Shown piece by piece: positions 52,661 to 63,295 of a stretch of DNA of 64,000 bases. Both the position numbers and the translations under genes were made by a program. The notes beneath the pieces were generated by a model. That model made no database searches and was not told where the DNA came from. It saw only the letters and a program-made list of their open reading frames with translations. Every line of letters begins with the position of its first letter. The first letter of the stretch is position 1. The stretch spans positions 496,001 to 560,000 of the forward strand of contig CP115555.1 of assembly GCA_030168575.1 (NCBI GenBank), in the 5' to 3' direction. This DNA is from Methanomassiliicoccales archaeon LGM-RCC1. GTDB lineage: Archaea > Thermoplasmatota > Thermoplasmata > Methanomassiliicoccales > Methanomethylophilaceae.

Positions 52661-53497
52661 ATGAGGCTCCCGGAATTCCTCAGGGACGATGTGGATAAGA
52701 CTCCGCCTGATTTCAATGCGGAGCACATCATTGAGATGACTGATGTGACCTTCGGGTACAAGTCCACGAAGACCATCCTTCATGATATTTCGTTCACTAT
52801 AGACAAACCAGAGTTTGTATGCATCGTGGGTCCGAATGGAGTAGGGAAGTCCACTTTGATCAAGTGCATGAATGGTCTGTTGAAGCCGTCCACAGGTATC
52901 GTGAAGATCTACGGGAAGGAGGTCAGGACCTATGCGCTGAAGGAACTTGCCAAGGTTGCTGGCTATGTTCCGGTCAAGACCAATGATTTCAGTGTGCTTT
53001 CTGTTCTCGATACGGTGTTGATAGGAAGGTATGCTCATCAGTCCTGGAAGACCAAACCGGAGGAGGTTGCGATGGCCTACAAGGCCTTGGAGGCATTGGA
53101 GATGCAGGATTATGCCATGGAGAAGTTCAACGATCTATCCGCGGGACAATATCAGAAAGTATCCATCGCAAGAGGATTGGTCCAGGAGCCGAAAATACTC
53201 ATTTTGGATGAGCCGACATCGAATCTGGACATCAGGCATCAGATATACGTCACTGCATTCCTAAAGAAGCTGTCCGCTAAGACGGGGATGACTATCATTA
53301 TGATAAGTCATGATCTGAATCTGGCGGCGAAGTTCGCTGACAGGGTGATTGTGATGGAGGCACCAGGAAAGATACACAGCATCGGTACACCGCAAGAGGT
53401 GTTTACCGAGAAGATGATATCAGAGGTGTACAACGTGAAGTGCAGGGTGGAGGATGATGGTGGAACCCCGCACATTGTTCTGCAGTATGTGAAGTGA
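52661..53497 (+). CDS. FecE/BtuD-type ABC ATPase
   Basis: 278 residues with Walker A GPNGVGKST (near residue 58), Q-loop-region VPVKTND, signature LSAGQYQKVS (near 160), Walker B ILILDEPTSNLDIRH and the switch His in MISHDLN. It energises the permease upstream. A damaged second copy of its C-terminal half follows immediately. Confidence 0.93.
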   Translation: MRLPEFLRDDVDKTPPDFNAEHIIEMTDVTFGYKSTKTILHDISFTIDKPEFVCIVGPNGVGKSTLIKCMNGLLKPSTGIVKIYGKEVRTYALKELAKVAGYVPVKTNDFSVLSVLDTVLIGRYAHQSWKTKPEEVAMAYKALEALEMQDYAMEKFNDLSAGQYQKVSIARGLVQEPKILILDEPTSNLDIRHQIYVTAFLKKLSAKTGMTIIMISHDLNLAAKFADRVIVMEAPGKIHSIGTPQEVFTEKMISEVYNVKCRVEDDGGTPHIVLQYVK

Positions 53498-53511
53498 TGA
53501 GGATTCTAACT

Positions 53512-53873
53512 TTTGTGCAGGCCAGCATCAGAAGGTATCACTGTCCAGGGGTTTGGTGCAGGAACCCAAGCTCCTGCTGCTGGACGAACCCACATCGAAT
53601 TTGGACATCAGGCATCAGGTGTATGTATCCGCTTTCCTAAAGAGACTCTGCGATAAATCCAAGACGTCAGTTCTGATGATCAGTCACGATCTGAACCTGG
53701 CATCGAAGTTCGCCGATTGCGTCATAGTCATGGGGCCTCCCAGGGTGCTTTACGACATCGGTACGCCGCAGGAAGTGTTCACGAAGGAGATGATCAAGGA
53801 CGTCTACAACGTGAACTGCAAGGTCATAGACGACGACGGGTCACCGCACATAATATTGGAGTCAGTGGGATGA
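53512..53873 (+). pseudogene. truncated second copy of the ABC ATPase
   Basis: The frame begins, without a start codon, at the signature region (CAGQHQKVSLSRGLVQEPK), then has LLLLDEPTSNLDIRHQ, LMISHDLNLASKFAD and GTPQEVFTKEMIKDVYNVN, closely parallel to the intact gene before it. Walker A and everything N-terminal to it are absent. It looks like the remnant of a tandem duplicated transporter, or the product of a recombination that removed its N-terminal half and the partner genes. A short protein from the TTG at 53553 could be made but would lack nucleotide binding. Confidence 0.7.
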
Positions 53874-53916
53874 ATCCCGGCAAAACCGTTTTTATGCTCC
53901 ATTCCGATGCAATCGC

Positions 53917-54303
53917 ATGACCTCAGTGACGATCGAGTGCCTGGTGAACCCCAGCGAGGACGAGGAGAAGGTCGAGGCAGCGATACTGTCCATCTTCCCG
54001 GATGCTGAATTGGAACGCACGCCCAAGGGATTCAGGGGAACCGCGACCATCGACCATTTCTCGAAGATGATTCGCAGGCAGAAGATCCTCGACGCCACTC
54101 GCGGCGTGATGCTGAAGAACAGGCGCGGCGAGAAGACGTGGGTGAACCTGAATAAGCAGGTCGCAACCGTCGGCAAGGTATCCTTCGCCGACAAGAACCC
54201 CGTCCTTGGAGCGATAGAGGTCTGCATAGAGGACGACGACATCGAGGGATTGATCGACATCGTCGCACCCGTCACCGTCAACGGAGAGGAGGTCAGGATA
54301 TGA
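53917..54303 (+). CDS. UPF0201 family RNA-binding-like protein
   Basis: 128 residues. VTIECLVNPSEDEEKVEAAI at the N terminus and a C-terminal KNPVLGAIEVCI segment match UPF0201, a small archaeal family (COG1325) considered an RNA-binding, exosome-associated protein. It overlaps the next gene by 4 nt. Assignment is by family pattern; the function is not proved. Confidence 0.75.
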   Translation: MTSVTIECLVNPSEDEEKVEAAILSIFPDAELERTPKGFRGTATIDHFSKMIRRQKILDATRGVMLKNRRGEKTWVNLNKQVATVGKVSFADKNPVLGAIEVCIEDDDIEGLIDIVAPVTVNGEEVRI

Positions 54304-55058
54304 TTGGCATATCCTGCACGTCGTTCTCATCCGATTCCCCGCAGAAATGGCTGGACAGGATCGTGGGCAACTTCGACCTGTGGGAGATCTTCTCCGAGGC
54401 CAGTCACAGCATCGTCTACAATTTCAACGAGTTCTCGGAATTGCTCCCGTCCTACGACCTCAGCTATTCCGTCCATGCGCCGATATGCGACATAAACATC
54501 GCATCCATCAGCGGACCTGTCAGGGAGGCCTCCATGAAGGACATCCTGGACACCATCGAGGCGGCGAACAGGCTGGGCATCGACAGGGTCACCGTCCATC
54601 CCGGGCTGTCGTCCATGTCGGTGCACGGCATAGAGGATAGGTATCTTGTCCACGCAAAGGAATCCATGAAGGCCCTCGACAAGGCTCAGGCAGAGTACGG
54701 GGTGTCAGTCGCGATAGAGAACATGCCGGTCATGTACTTCTTCCTCGGACGCACCGCATCCGAGCTCAGCGACATCGTGGACGGTACCGACCTCGGGATC
54801 TGCTTCGACATCGGCCATGCCAACACCACCGGCCAGATCGATGCCATGATCGATACCTTCGGGGACAGGATAACGAACATCCACATCCACGACAACTGCG
54901 GCGAGAAGGACGAGCACCTGACCATCGGTCAGGGAAAGATAGATTTCGAGAGGGTCCTCTCGAAGCTCAAATTCTACAAGCGCAACTTCGTCATAGAGTC
55001 CAAGAACTACGAGTCCGCAGAGGAGTCTCAGTATATATTGGAGCCCATGTTGTCCTGA
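54300..55058 (+). CDS. sugar phosphate isomerase/epimerase-like TIM barrel protein
   Basis: 252 residues with the layout of AP-endonuclease-family-2 / xylose-isomerase-like barrels: SYSVHAPICD, RVTVHPGLSS, VAIENMP, LGICFDIGHANTT, NIHIHDNCGEKDEHLTIGQG and FVIESKN. His, Glu and Asp metal sites are present. The substrate could be a sugar or an abasic DNA site. Its 3' end overlaps the convergent CPBP protease gene by 31 nt. Confidence 0.85.
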   Translation: MIGISCTSFSSDSPQKWLDRIVGNFDLWEIFSEASHSIVYNFNEFSELLPSYDLSYSVHAPICDINIASISGPVREASMKDILDTIEAANRLGIDRVTVHPGLSSMSVHGIEDRYLVHAKESMKALDKAQAEYGVSVAIENMPVMYFFLGRTASELSDIVDGTDLGICFDIGHANTTGQIDAMIDTFGDRITNIHIHDNCGEKDEHLTIGQGKIDFERVLSKLKFYKRNFVIESKNYESAEESQYILEPMLS

Positions 55059-56107
55059 GGGGGATCCTCTGGAGGCTCATCCTTCTTGAATCCGGTATTG
55101 GACATCGTCTTCAGGTGCTTGATGCCGTACCATGTCTTGACGAACATCACAGGCAATGTCAGGACTCCGAAGATCAGAATGAGCAGGAACGGCAGAGTGA
55201 ACCAGAGATCAACTGCCATCAGCCAGACCGCGAAGAAGTCGTTGATCAGGTGAACCAGGATTGTCACATGGATTCCGAACCTCATGAACAGGTATCCGAA
55301 CATCAGGCCGCCTAGAAGGACGGTGAAGGATTTCCACCATCCCCATCCGCTCGCATGAGCGTATGCGAAGATGATCGATGAGACGATCATGAGGATCACA
55401 GCCGCTCTCGACACTCCGAATCCGCCGAACGGGTACTTCCAGAAGTCCTTCTGCCTTCCGGCGATGGCGATTATCATCATGGGGATGCCCATGAGCACCA
55501 CGCGGAAGACTATCTCCTCCCATACGCCTGCGAAGGAGTATTCATAGAGGGCCTCTGTGAAATCCAAATTGGCCAGTGGGTCGGGGACCTTCACGTCTGC
55601 CCCAGCGAGCTGCAGCAATACGATTATCGCCGATTCCAGCACAAGGGTGGAGCCGAACAGGACACCGATCCAATATAATGGTGTCTTGGAAGCCCTCTCT
55701 ACGTACTTGTCACCGCCTTTGAAGAATTCCTTGGAATCGATGATCACCATGATCAGGCTGGCGATGGAGCAGACTCCTATGAATGCGAAGAGGATCTGCA
55801 CCTGCAAGGGCTCCAGCGTCACAAACTTGACCATCTCCCAGAAGAAGAGATAGAGGACGTCCTGTCTGGTCCCGGCGTACTCCATGGTTGTACCGAAGTA
55901 GTACAGCATGAGGCCGATGGACGCTATCGCGAGGATCAGGAACAGCCATGCTCCGGGGAAGGGCGTCTTCTCGAGGATCGGGTGCCTTCCCTCGGGGGGC
56001 TTGACGCGGTAATCAGCTATTGGTGCCTCCATGGCGAAGTTGGCACCGCATCTGATGCAGAACTTGTAGCCCAGCGTCTTGCACCTCTCGCAGTCGTCGC
56101 ACACCAT
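55028..56107 (-). CDS. CPBP-family intramembrane protease with zinc ribbon
   Basis: 359 residues. A zinc ribbon (CDDCERCKTLGYKFCIRCG, residues 3-22) precedes about eight membrane helices. The CPBP motifs are WEEIVFR (Glu-Glu-x3-Arg, near residue 194), FAYAHASG and LVHLINDFF. Members process prenylated proteins or bacteriocins, or act in immunity to them. The stop lies inside the convergent isomerase-like gene. Confidence 0.87.
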   Translation of the reverse strand: MVCDDCERCKTLGYKFCIRCGANFAMEAPIADYRVKPPEGRHPILEKTPFPGAWLFLILAIASIGLMLYYFGTTMEYAGTRQDVLYLFFWEMVKFVTLEPLQVQILFAFIGVCSIASLIMVIIDSKEFFKGGDKYVERASKTPLYWIGVLFGSTLVLESAIIVLLQLAGADVKVPDPLANLDFTEALYEYSFAGVWEEIVFRVVLMGIPMMIIAIAGRQKDFWKYPFGGFGVSRAAVILMIVSSIIFAYAHASGWGWWKSFTVLLGGLMFGYLFMRFGIHVTILVHLINDFFAVWLMAVDLWFTLPFLLILIFGVLTLPVMFVKTWYGIKHLKTMSNTGFKKDEPPEDPPQDNMGSNIY

Positions 56108-56113
56108 CCCTTC

Positions 56114-56722
56114 TCACCTCAGCAATTCAAGCACGCCATCGACGCGTTCCACCTCGATGACGGCCAGTAGGTTATCCTTGTAAATCGCGATGTCTTTTAT
56201 CTCTTTTGCGATGTGTTCCTCGCGTTTCCTGGAAAGAGTACCGTATGATTTGAGCGTAGAATTGACGAACGCATCCCATTGTTTGGCCAGCTTCTCCGGC
56301 GTGCTGCCGTCGAAGATCCTCTTCATGCCCTTCTTGGCGATGCCGTGCTCCTTCACGAACTCCAAAGCTCCGACGGTGTCGCAGTAGAGGTCGGTGAACT
56401 CCGAATCGTTCATGTCCAGAGGTATGCACAGGTTCCCCGTTTCGGTCACCAGATCGATGAACGTGTACATCGCTGGTGACGGTATCTCCACCTCGCCGAA
56501 CCTCTCCATGTGCTTCGCATAGACCATGTCCAGCTCGCTGACGTCGAAAACGTCCTGGATGTTGCGGCGGTTCTTCAGGCACTGTATGCCTTCGATGCTC
56601 AGCGCGGCGGCGTAGGCATCATGCTCCGAGAATTCTCCGCGGACCGTGTCCGCCTCTGAAACAAGACCGTTGACGACAGGGATGATGTCCACCCTGCAAT
56701 CCCCCACATCGAGGGAGATCAT
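56114..56722 (-). CDS. conserved protein of unknown function
   Basis: 202 residues: a strand-rich N-terminal half (SLDVGDCRVDIIPVVNGLV, EHDAYAAALSIEGI) and a helical C-terminal half rich in Lys and Glu. No family is recognised. It overlaps the upstream regulator by 4 nt and precedes the CPBP gene by 6 nt, so it is the middle gene of an operon. It may be a partner of either. Confidence 0.6.
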   Translation of the reverse strand: MISLDVGDCRVDIIPVVNGLVSEADTVRGEFSEHDAYAAALSIEGIQCLKNRRNIQDVFDVSELDMVYAKHMERFGEVEIPSPAMYTFIDLVTETGNLCIPLDMNDSEFTDLYCDTVGALEFVKEHGIAKKGMKRIFDGSTPEKLAKQWDAFVNSTLKSYGTLSRKREEHIAKEIKDIAIYKDNLLAVIEVERVDGVLELLR

Positions 56723-57666
56723 CTCTTCGTTCTCCTCTCTTCCACCAGATCGGTGAGCTCGTTGGGCTCGTCGATCTTCTTCAGCTCCTCGTTGGAGACG
56801 ATGGCGGTGTTGTTGATGTTGTCCCTCTCGCGCTTCTTCTCTACGATGAGGACCGAGAACCTGTCCATGATCCTGGACAGCTCGGAAGCGACTATGGCGC
56901 GCTCCATAACTTTTTCTTCATCGGAGCCCAGGCTCGTTAGCATCAGAGCCTTGTCGTTGGTCGAGACCGCTTCGAACGGGCTCCTCACGACGGGTCTGAC
57001 GTTGAATCCCAGAGACGAGAGCTGCTGCAATGCGAATGTGCCTTCCAATGACTGGGGAGCCTCCCTCTGCTCTTCCAGGCGCTCCTTGCTCTTGAATGTG
57101 AACGGGTCTATCGGCTCGATGATCGGCAGCTCCAGGAACTCCTCCATGCGCAGCGCTGCATCGATCATGGCCCCCATACCGGACTCGTACATCTGGATGG
57201 TACGCCTCGAGACCCCTGCGGTCTCCGCCAGGACTCCCAGGCTGATGCCTCTGGCCTCCCTTGCGGCCTTCAGCATCTCGCTGTCCAATCTCACGTACAG
57301 TCCGCCGGGAGCTGCGAAGATGTAGGGCGGAGCCTCATCCAGAAGCAGGTCGGCCAGCGTCTCGTTGGAGACGATAGAAATGTTGAATCTTGAATAGACG
57401 ATCCCGGGCTCCAACGCTCCGGAACTGGAGCGCTCTCCCGTGACCATCGGTGTGGCCCCGAGCGATTCCGCCAGGACCTTCATCTCATCGGCGTTCTCCT
57501 TCGAGAACGCGTCGATGTTGCTGAGGACCTTGATGATCAGCACCTGCTGGTCCCTCCTGGCCACGATGTCGAAGCATATGCCTCTCAGCGTGAGTGCGGA
57601 GGAGACGTCGAACCCCGCTTTCGCCAATATCGCGCGGGTCGTGTTGATCAGTTCCATCCGGTCCAT
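56719..57666 (-). CDS. archaeal HTH (XRE-type) transcriptional regulator
   Basis: 315 residues from the ATG at 57666. The N-terminal half (LINTTRAILAKAGFDVSSAL, FDIVARRDQQVLIIKVLSNI) has a nuclease-like alpha/beta fold. An XRE helix-turn-helix follows (LKAAREARGISLGVLAETAG then VSRRTIQMYESG, residues about 140-170), matching the archaeal COG1395 regulators. The C-terminal part carries a second copy of the nuclease-like fold. AGGA lies 4 bp before the ATG. Confidence 0.85.
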   Translation of the reverse strand: MDRMELINTTRAILAKAGFDVSSALTLRGICFDIVARRDQQVLIIKVLSNIDAFSKENADEMKVLAESLGATPMVTGERSSSGALEPGIVYSRFNISIVSNETLADLLLDEAPPYIFAAPGGLYVRLDSEMLKAAREARGISLGVLAETAGVSRRTIQMYESGMGAMIDAALRMEEFLELPIIEPIDPFTFKSKERLEEQREAPQSLEGTFALQQLSSLGFNVRPVVRSPFEAVSTNDKALMLTSLGSDEEKVMERAIVASELSRIMDRFSVLIVEKKRERDNINNTAIVSNEELKKIDEPNELTDLVEERRTKR

Positions 57667-57714
57667 GTTCCTAGATGGGTTTTCACTTCTATAAACCATT
57701 TCTCGAAAATTTTC

Positions 57715-57734
57715 GGGCGGGCGGTAGCCCGCCC
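57715..57734 (-). terminator. hairpin terminator after the CDC48 gene
   Basis: GGGCGGGC and GCCCGCCC form a perfect 8-bp stem with a GGTA loop, 12 bp after the CDC48 stop. On the minus strand it is followed by GAAAATTTTC. It separates the ATPase from the regulator operon. Confidence 0.7.
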
Positions 57735-57746
57735 TGTTGTTCTGTC

Positions 57747-60430
<2,684 letters not shown>

Positions 60431-60484
60431 GTGGATCACTCAGTTGTTAACCGTTGGTTCACTAGTTGATGATAGAACAGAACT

Positions 60485-60494
60485 TCTATAAAAA
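60485..60494 (+). promoter_or_regulatory. TATA box of endA
   Basis: CTATAAAAAG lies about 25 nt before the ATG at 60516, so the endA mRNA is probably leaderless. The region is shared with the divergent ArsR-CDC48 operon. Confidence 0.6.
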
Positions 60495-60515
60495 GATAAC
60501 TAAATATCGTTCTCG

Positions 60516-61661
60516 ATGACGAAACAAGGCGGACACCTTTCCGCCCTGGCCTACAATTATAATAACTCGGAAATCTACACACATCCGATGAAAGGGGAAC
60601 TAGCGGACGATTACGTCATCGTGAAGGACCAGACCGACGGCAACCACCTGTACGGCAAGGGCAACTACGGCTACCCGCGCAGCGGCGGCGGTGTCGACCT
60701 GGACCTCTTGGAGGCGACCCTCCTCACGGAGCTCGGCAAGCTGGAGGTCCTGGACAAGGGCAGGAAGCTGTCCTTCGAGGAGATCTTCAAGCTCTCGTCC
60801 GATGCCATCGAAGGTTTCGACATCCTCTACATCGTCTACAGGGACATCAGGTTGGGAAGGGGGTTGGTCGTCAAGCAGGAGACCGGCAACTACGACCTCT
60901 CGGTCTTCGGCGCCGGCAAGAGGCAGTCCAATTCTCGTCCCGCATACATGCTCAGGGCGGTCTCCGAAAGGAGCGTTCTGGACGCCTCCGAATCCTTGGA
61001 AGGGACCAAGGAGACCAACGACAGGAGGAAGAACCTCCTGTACGGCGTGGTCGACGAGGAAGGGGACGTGACATACTACAAGCTCCATGTCAAGGATCCC
61101 GCAGGGAAGGTCTTCCCAACGGATGTGAAGGGTCATGCTGACGGGGTCCTGGTGAGCGACCGCGTGTTCATCTTCCAGCAGGAGCAGTGCGGCTTCCTCC
61201 ACGACTACGGGTTCTTCGGAAAGCTCATCAACGGTATCTATCAGCTGTCACTGGTCGAGGCCTGCTATCTGGTCGGGAAAGGAAAGCTGACAGTGAAGGA
61301 CGAATCCGGGACAGAGATGGATTACGACGATCTCTTCGAGTACGGCTTCAATGAGCAGGATGAGTTCGAGAACCGCCTGAAGGTCTATACCGACCTTAGG
61401 GAGAGAGGTTTGGTCGTGAAGGCCGGCTTCAAGTACGGCACCCATTTCAGGGTCTATCAGGACGATCCGGACGATTGCCATGCCAGGTTCCTGGTGCATG
61501 CCGTCCCTTACGAGGTCACCAAGATGTGGCCCGATATCTCCAGGACGGTCAGGCTGTCCGGCGGAGTCAAGAAGGAGATCCTTTTCGCCATGGTTCAGGG
61601 CAACTCTGTTCACTATCTGGAGTTCGAGTGGTATAAGCCCGGTCTGCTGCCAGGAAAATGA
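60516..61661 (+). CDS. endA: tRNA-splicing endonuclease EndA, two-repeat form
   Basis: 381 residues with two copies of the endonuclease fold. The C-terminal copy holds the catalytic triad: Tyr in FKYGTHFRVY (near 308), His in RFLVHAV (near 328) and Lys in GVKKEILFAM (near 352). The N-terminal copy (RGLVVKQETGNYDL, YMLRAVSE) lacks it. This is the homodimeric two-repeat form found in some euryarchaea. It cuts introns from pre-tRNA at bulge-helix-bulge sites. Confidence 0.92.
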   Translation: MTKQGGHLSALAYNYNNSEIYTHPMKGELADDYVIVKDQTDGNHLYGKGNYGYPRSGGGVDLDLLEATLLTELGKLEVLDKGRKLSFEEIFKLSSDAIEGFDILYIVYRDIRLGRGLVVKQETGNYDLSVFGAGKRQSNSRPAYMLRAVSERSVLDASESLEGTKETNDRRKNLLYGVVDEEGDVTYYKLHVKDPAGKVFPTDVKGHADGVLVSDRVFIFQQEQCGFLHDYGFFGKLINGIYQLSLVEACYLVGKGKLTVKDESGTEMDYDDLFEYGFNEQDEFENRLKVYTDLRERGLVVKAGFKYGTHFRVYQDDPDDCHARFLVHAVPYEVTKMWPDISRTVRLSGGVKKEILFAMVQGNSVHYLEFEWYKPGLLPGK

Positions 61662-61970
61662 AGTCATATGGGCGGTTGGGAGGCTCTGAGCCCTTCTTCT
61701 AAAGGGGTCGACCTTTCGAGCCTCCGACATCATTCAGCCGATGTCAAGCTTTTTCTACGCCGATGGTTTATGACCACTCGATAACGATGGTCAATGGACC
61801 CACCGTTATAGTTAGCCGGAATCCGCCTTGCGGACCGCGACTAAGGTTAGTAGAAAATTTATTTCCACCCCCTGTCAGTCCCCCGGGGTCGACACCCTGA
61901 TAGGACTTTAGTCCGTTTGTACCGGACTGAAAGTCCGGGAACCGGCAGGGGGTGTTCCCCTAATTATTAC
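61662..61970. other. structured intergenic region between convergent genes
   Basis: Besides the element at 61866-61954, the region has a perfect 8-bp inverted repeat (GGAGGCTC 61679-61686 / GAGCCTCC 61718-61725) just after endA, with a CCCTT/AAGGGG inner stem, probably the endA terminator. TCCGC-CTT-GCGGA (61822-61834) is a further small hairpin, between TTAG and CTAA. No ORF fits well. Confidence 0.5.
61866..61954. ncRNA. candidate structured RNA or hairpin element
   Basis: A perfect 9-bp outer stem (CACCCCCTG 61866-61874 / CAGGGGGTG 61946-61954) encloses a long hairpin: GGACTTTAGTCCG (61903-61915) pairs with CGGACTGAAAGTCC (61923-61936) over 13 bp with one bulged G. A shorter TCAG...CTGA arm (61875-61900) lies between. 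This gives a three-way junction of about 90 nt. It resembles no RNA family I can name. It could be a bidirectional terminator, an untranslated-region structure or a small repeat element. The transcribed strand is unknown. Confidence 0.35.
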
Positions 61971-62309
61971 TTAATTGTAGGCCCGAAAGTCAGCATGACT
62001 TCTACATCGGGGGCCCTCATCCAAGCCGTAGCGGAGGATCTCGTTGTACTTCGAGTTGGCCTCTTCTCCTTCCTTCTTCCGCTTCCACGCATCTATCTCG
62101 ATACTGATCGCGATCATCTCATCCGCTATCGCTTCGGGGCTCTTAGGTCTGGCCCTGATAACATATGAGGTCATGCGGCGTATCGCCTTGGGGTAGCCCA
62201 GTCCTTTGGCGATCTTCAGCCCGAACTCTTCGGGGAATCCGAGATTTAGCAGCGCATCGACGAGATCATCCTTGGCCGCGGCCCATTCCTTCTGCGGTTC
62301 GGTGGGCAT
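61971..62309 (-). CDS. conserved helical protein of unknown function
   Basis: 112 residues from the ATG at 62309. LVDALLNLGFPEEFGLKIAKGLGYPKAI looks like a UBA/RuvA-C-like three-helix bundle, followed by a helical charged region (ADEMIAISIEIDAWKRKKEGEE). No enzymatic motif is visible. It ends with TAA next to the structured region. Confidence 0.55.
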   Translation of the reverse strand: MPTEPQKEWAAAKDDLVDALLNLGFPEEFGLKIAKGLGYPKAIRRMTSYVIRARPKSPEAIADEMIAISIEIDAWKRKKEGEEANSKYNEILRYGLDEGPRCRSHADFRAYN

Positions 62310-62331
62310 CAACAGTTCGAAAAAGAAGATC

Positions 62332-62345
62332 GGGGGAAATCCCCC
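62332..62345 (-). terminator. short hairpin after the DUF5654 gene
   Basis: GGGGG-AAAT-CCCCC, a 5-bp GC stem, lies 12 bp after the stop of the DUF5654 gene and before the start of the next minus-strand gene. On the minus strand it is followed by GATCTTCTTTTTC. Confidence 0.45.
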
Positions 62346-62357
62346 TGAGTTTCACAT

Positions 62358-62615
62358 TCACTCCTTGTCCTTCGTGACGGCTTCCTTCGCCTTACCGAGG
62401 GCCTTCGAGATCCAGAAGGTCATGATAACGGCCAGGACTGTCACGATGATGGCGTACACCAGGCTTCCCCAGATCGTTCCGTCGTCGTTGGGGAAGATCA
62501 TGGCGATGGCCGCCTTGATGGTCTCGTTCCATGCCAGAGCTGCGACGAGTCCGAAGGCTGCGGTGATAAGGGCTGCGAATGTCTCAAGTAGCTGGACTTT
62601 GAGTTCTCCTGCCAT
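62358..62615 (-). CDS. DUF5654 family membrane protein
   Basis: 85 residues with two transmembrane helices (FAALITAAFGLVAALAWNETI and GSLVYAIIVTVLAVIMTFWI) joined by a short loop, and a Lys/Glu-rich tail. The AALAWNETIK motif is characteristic of DUF5654, a small archaeal family of unknown function. It is a single gene with its own terminator. Confidence 0.75.
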   Translation of the reverse strand: MAGELKVQLLETFAALITAAFGLVAALAWNETIKAAIAMIFPNDDGTIWGSLVYAIIVTVLAVIMTFWISKALGKAKEAVTKDKE

Positions 62616-62683
62616 GGTTGGGGTATTGAATTGGCGGTATTAACGCATTGTGAATTCAGAATACATTTACTCCAATGAACCGT

Positions 62684-62950
62684 TCAATCGTAAATATTGG
62701 ACCTATGTCCGATCTCCACTAACAAGATTACAAGTTTCCCTCCATCGATTTTGCTGATGAGTCTGTAGTTTCCCACCCTGTATATCCATAGTCCTGCCTT
62801 ATCACCCGTAAGTGCTTTTCCAGATGCAAACGGATCGTCTGTACCCTCGAGATGTTTTGTAATCCAATTGAGTATCATGGTCCTTGTGTAACGGTCCATT
62901 TTTCTGAGCTGCTTAACAGCATCCTCAGTGTACTCGACGGAATAAATCAC
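62684..62950 (-). CDS. RelE/ParE-family toxin
   Basis: 88 residues in the RelE/ParE fold: MIYSVEYTEDAVKQLRKMD, ALTGDKAGLWIYRVGNYRLI and VILLVEIGHRSNIYD. These toxins usually cut mRNA in the ribosome. The Arg in YRVGNYR and the late His-Arg are typical catalytic contacts. It overlaps the antitoxin gene upstream by 4 nt. Confidence 0.88.
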   Translation of the reverse strand: MIYSVEYTEDAVKQLRKMDRYTRTMILNWITKHLEGTDDPFASGKALTGDKAGLWIYRVGNYRLISKIDGGKLVILLVEIGHRSNIYD

Positions 62951-63171
62951 TCTTCATCACCAAACATCTTCAGAACTTCTGAGTGAGAATAGGTCTTAGG
63001 ATTCTCGAGGTATTTTCTATACGCTGTTTCTCCTACAGCAATATCATACTCATTTTCAATTTTTTCAAACAGAGCTTGTTTGAAAGCCTCTCCCATAGAA
63101 ACGCCTGTCAAGGCTGCATACCTTCTTGCAAGGAGTTCTTCCTCTGCAGTCAGTCTTATTGAGAATGCCAT
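62947..63171 (-). CDS. RelB-like antitoxin, DUF6290 type
   Basis: 74 residues. AFSIRLTAEEELLARRYAALTG forms a ribbon-helix-helix (ISIRL-type strand and helix), followed by SMGEAFKQALFEKIENEYD and a toxin-binding tail ending in HSEVLKMFGDEE. It sits directly before the RelE-like gene with a 4-nt overlap, so the pair is expected to regulate its own promoter. Its upstream AT-rich region (about 63172-63240) with TACATTGTAC is a plausible operator. Confidence 0.87.
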   Translation of the reverse strand: MAFSIRLTAEEELLARRYAALTGVSMGEAFKQALFEKIENEYDIAVGETAYRKYLENPKTYSHSEVLKMFGDEE

Positions 63172-63295
63172 TAGATCACCAACGATGTGTAGTACATTGT
63201 ACTATTTATATGGTGGTTGTGATTGTTTTGATTTCATACATCTGACCTGACTTTGATATATCTTCGAATCCAGTACCCTAATGGATTGATGTATC

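Noticed and set aside
61920-61945. RNase P RNA-like GAAAGTCCGGG motif
   Set aside because: The resemblance is limited to about 11 nt; there is no room or conserved P-helix sequence for the 300-nt RNA.
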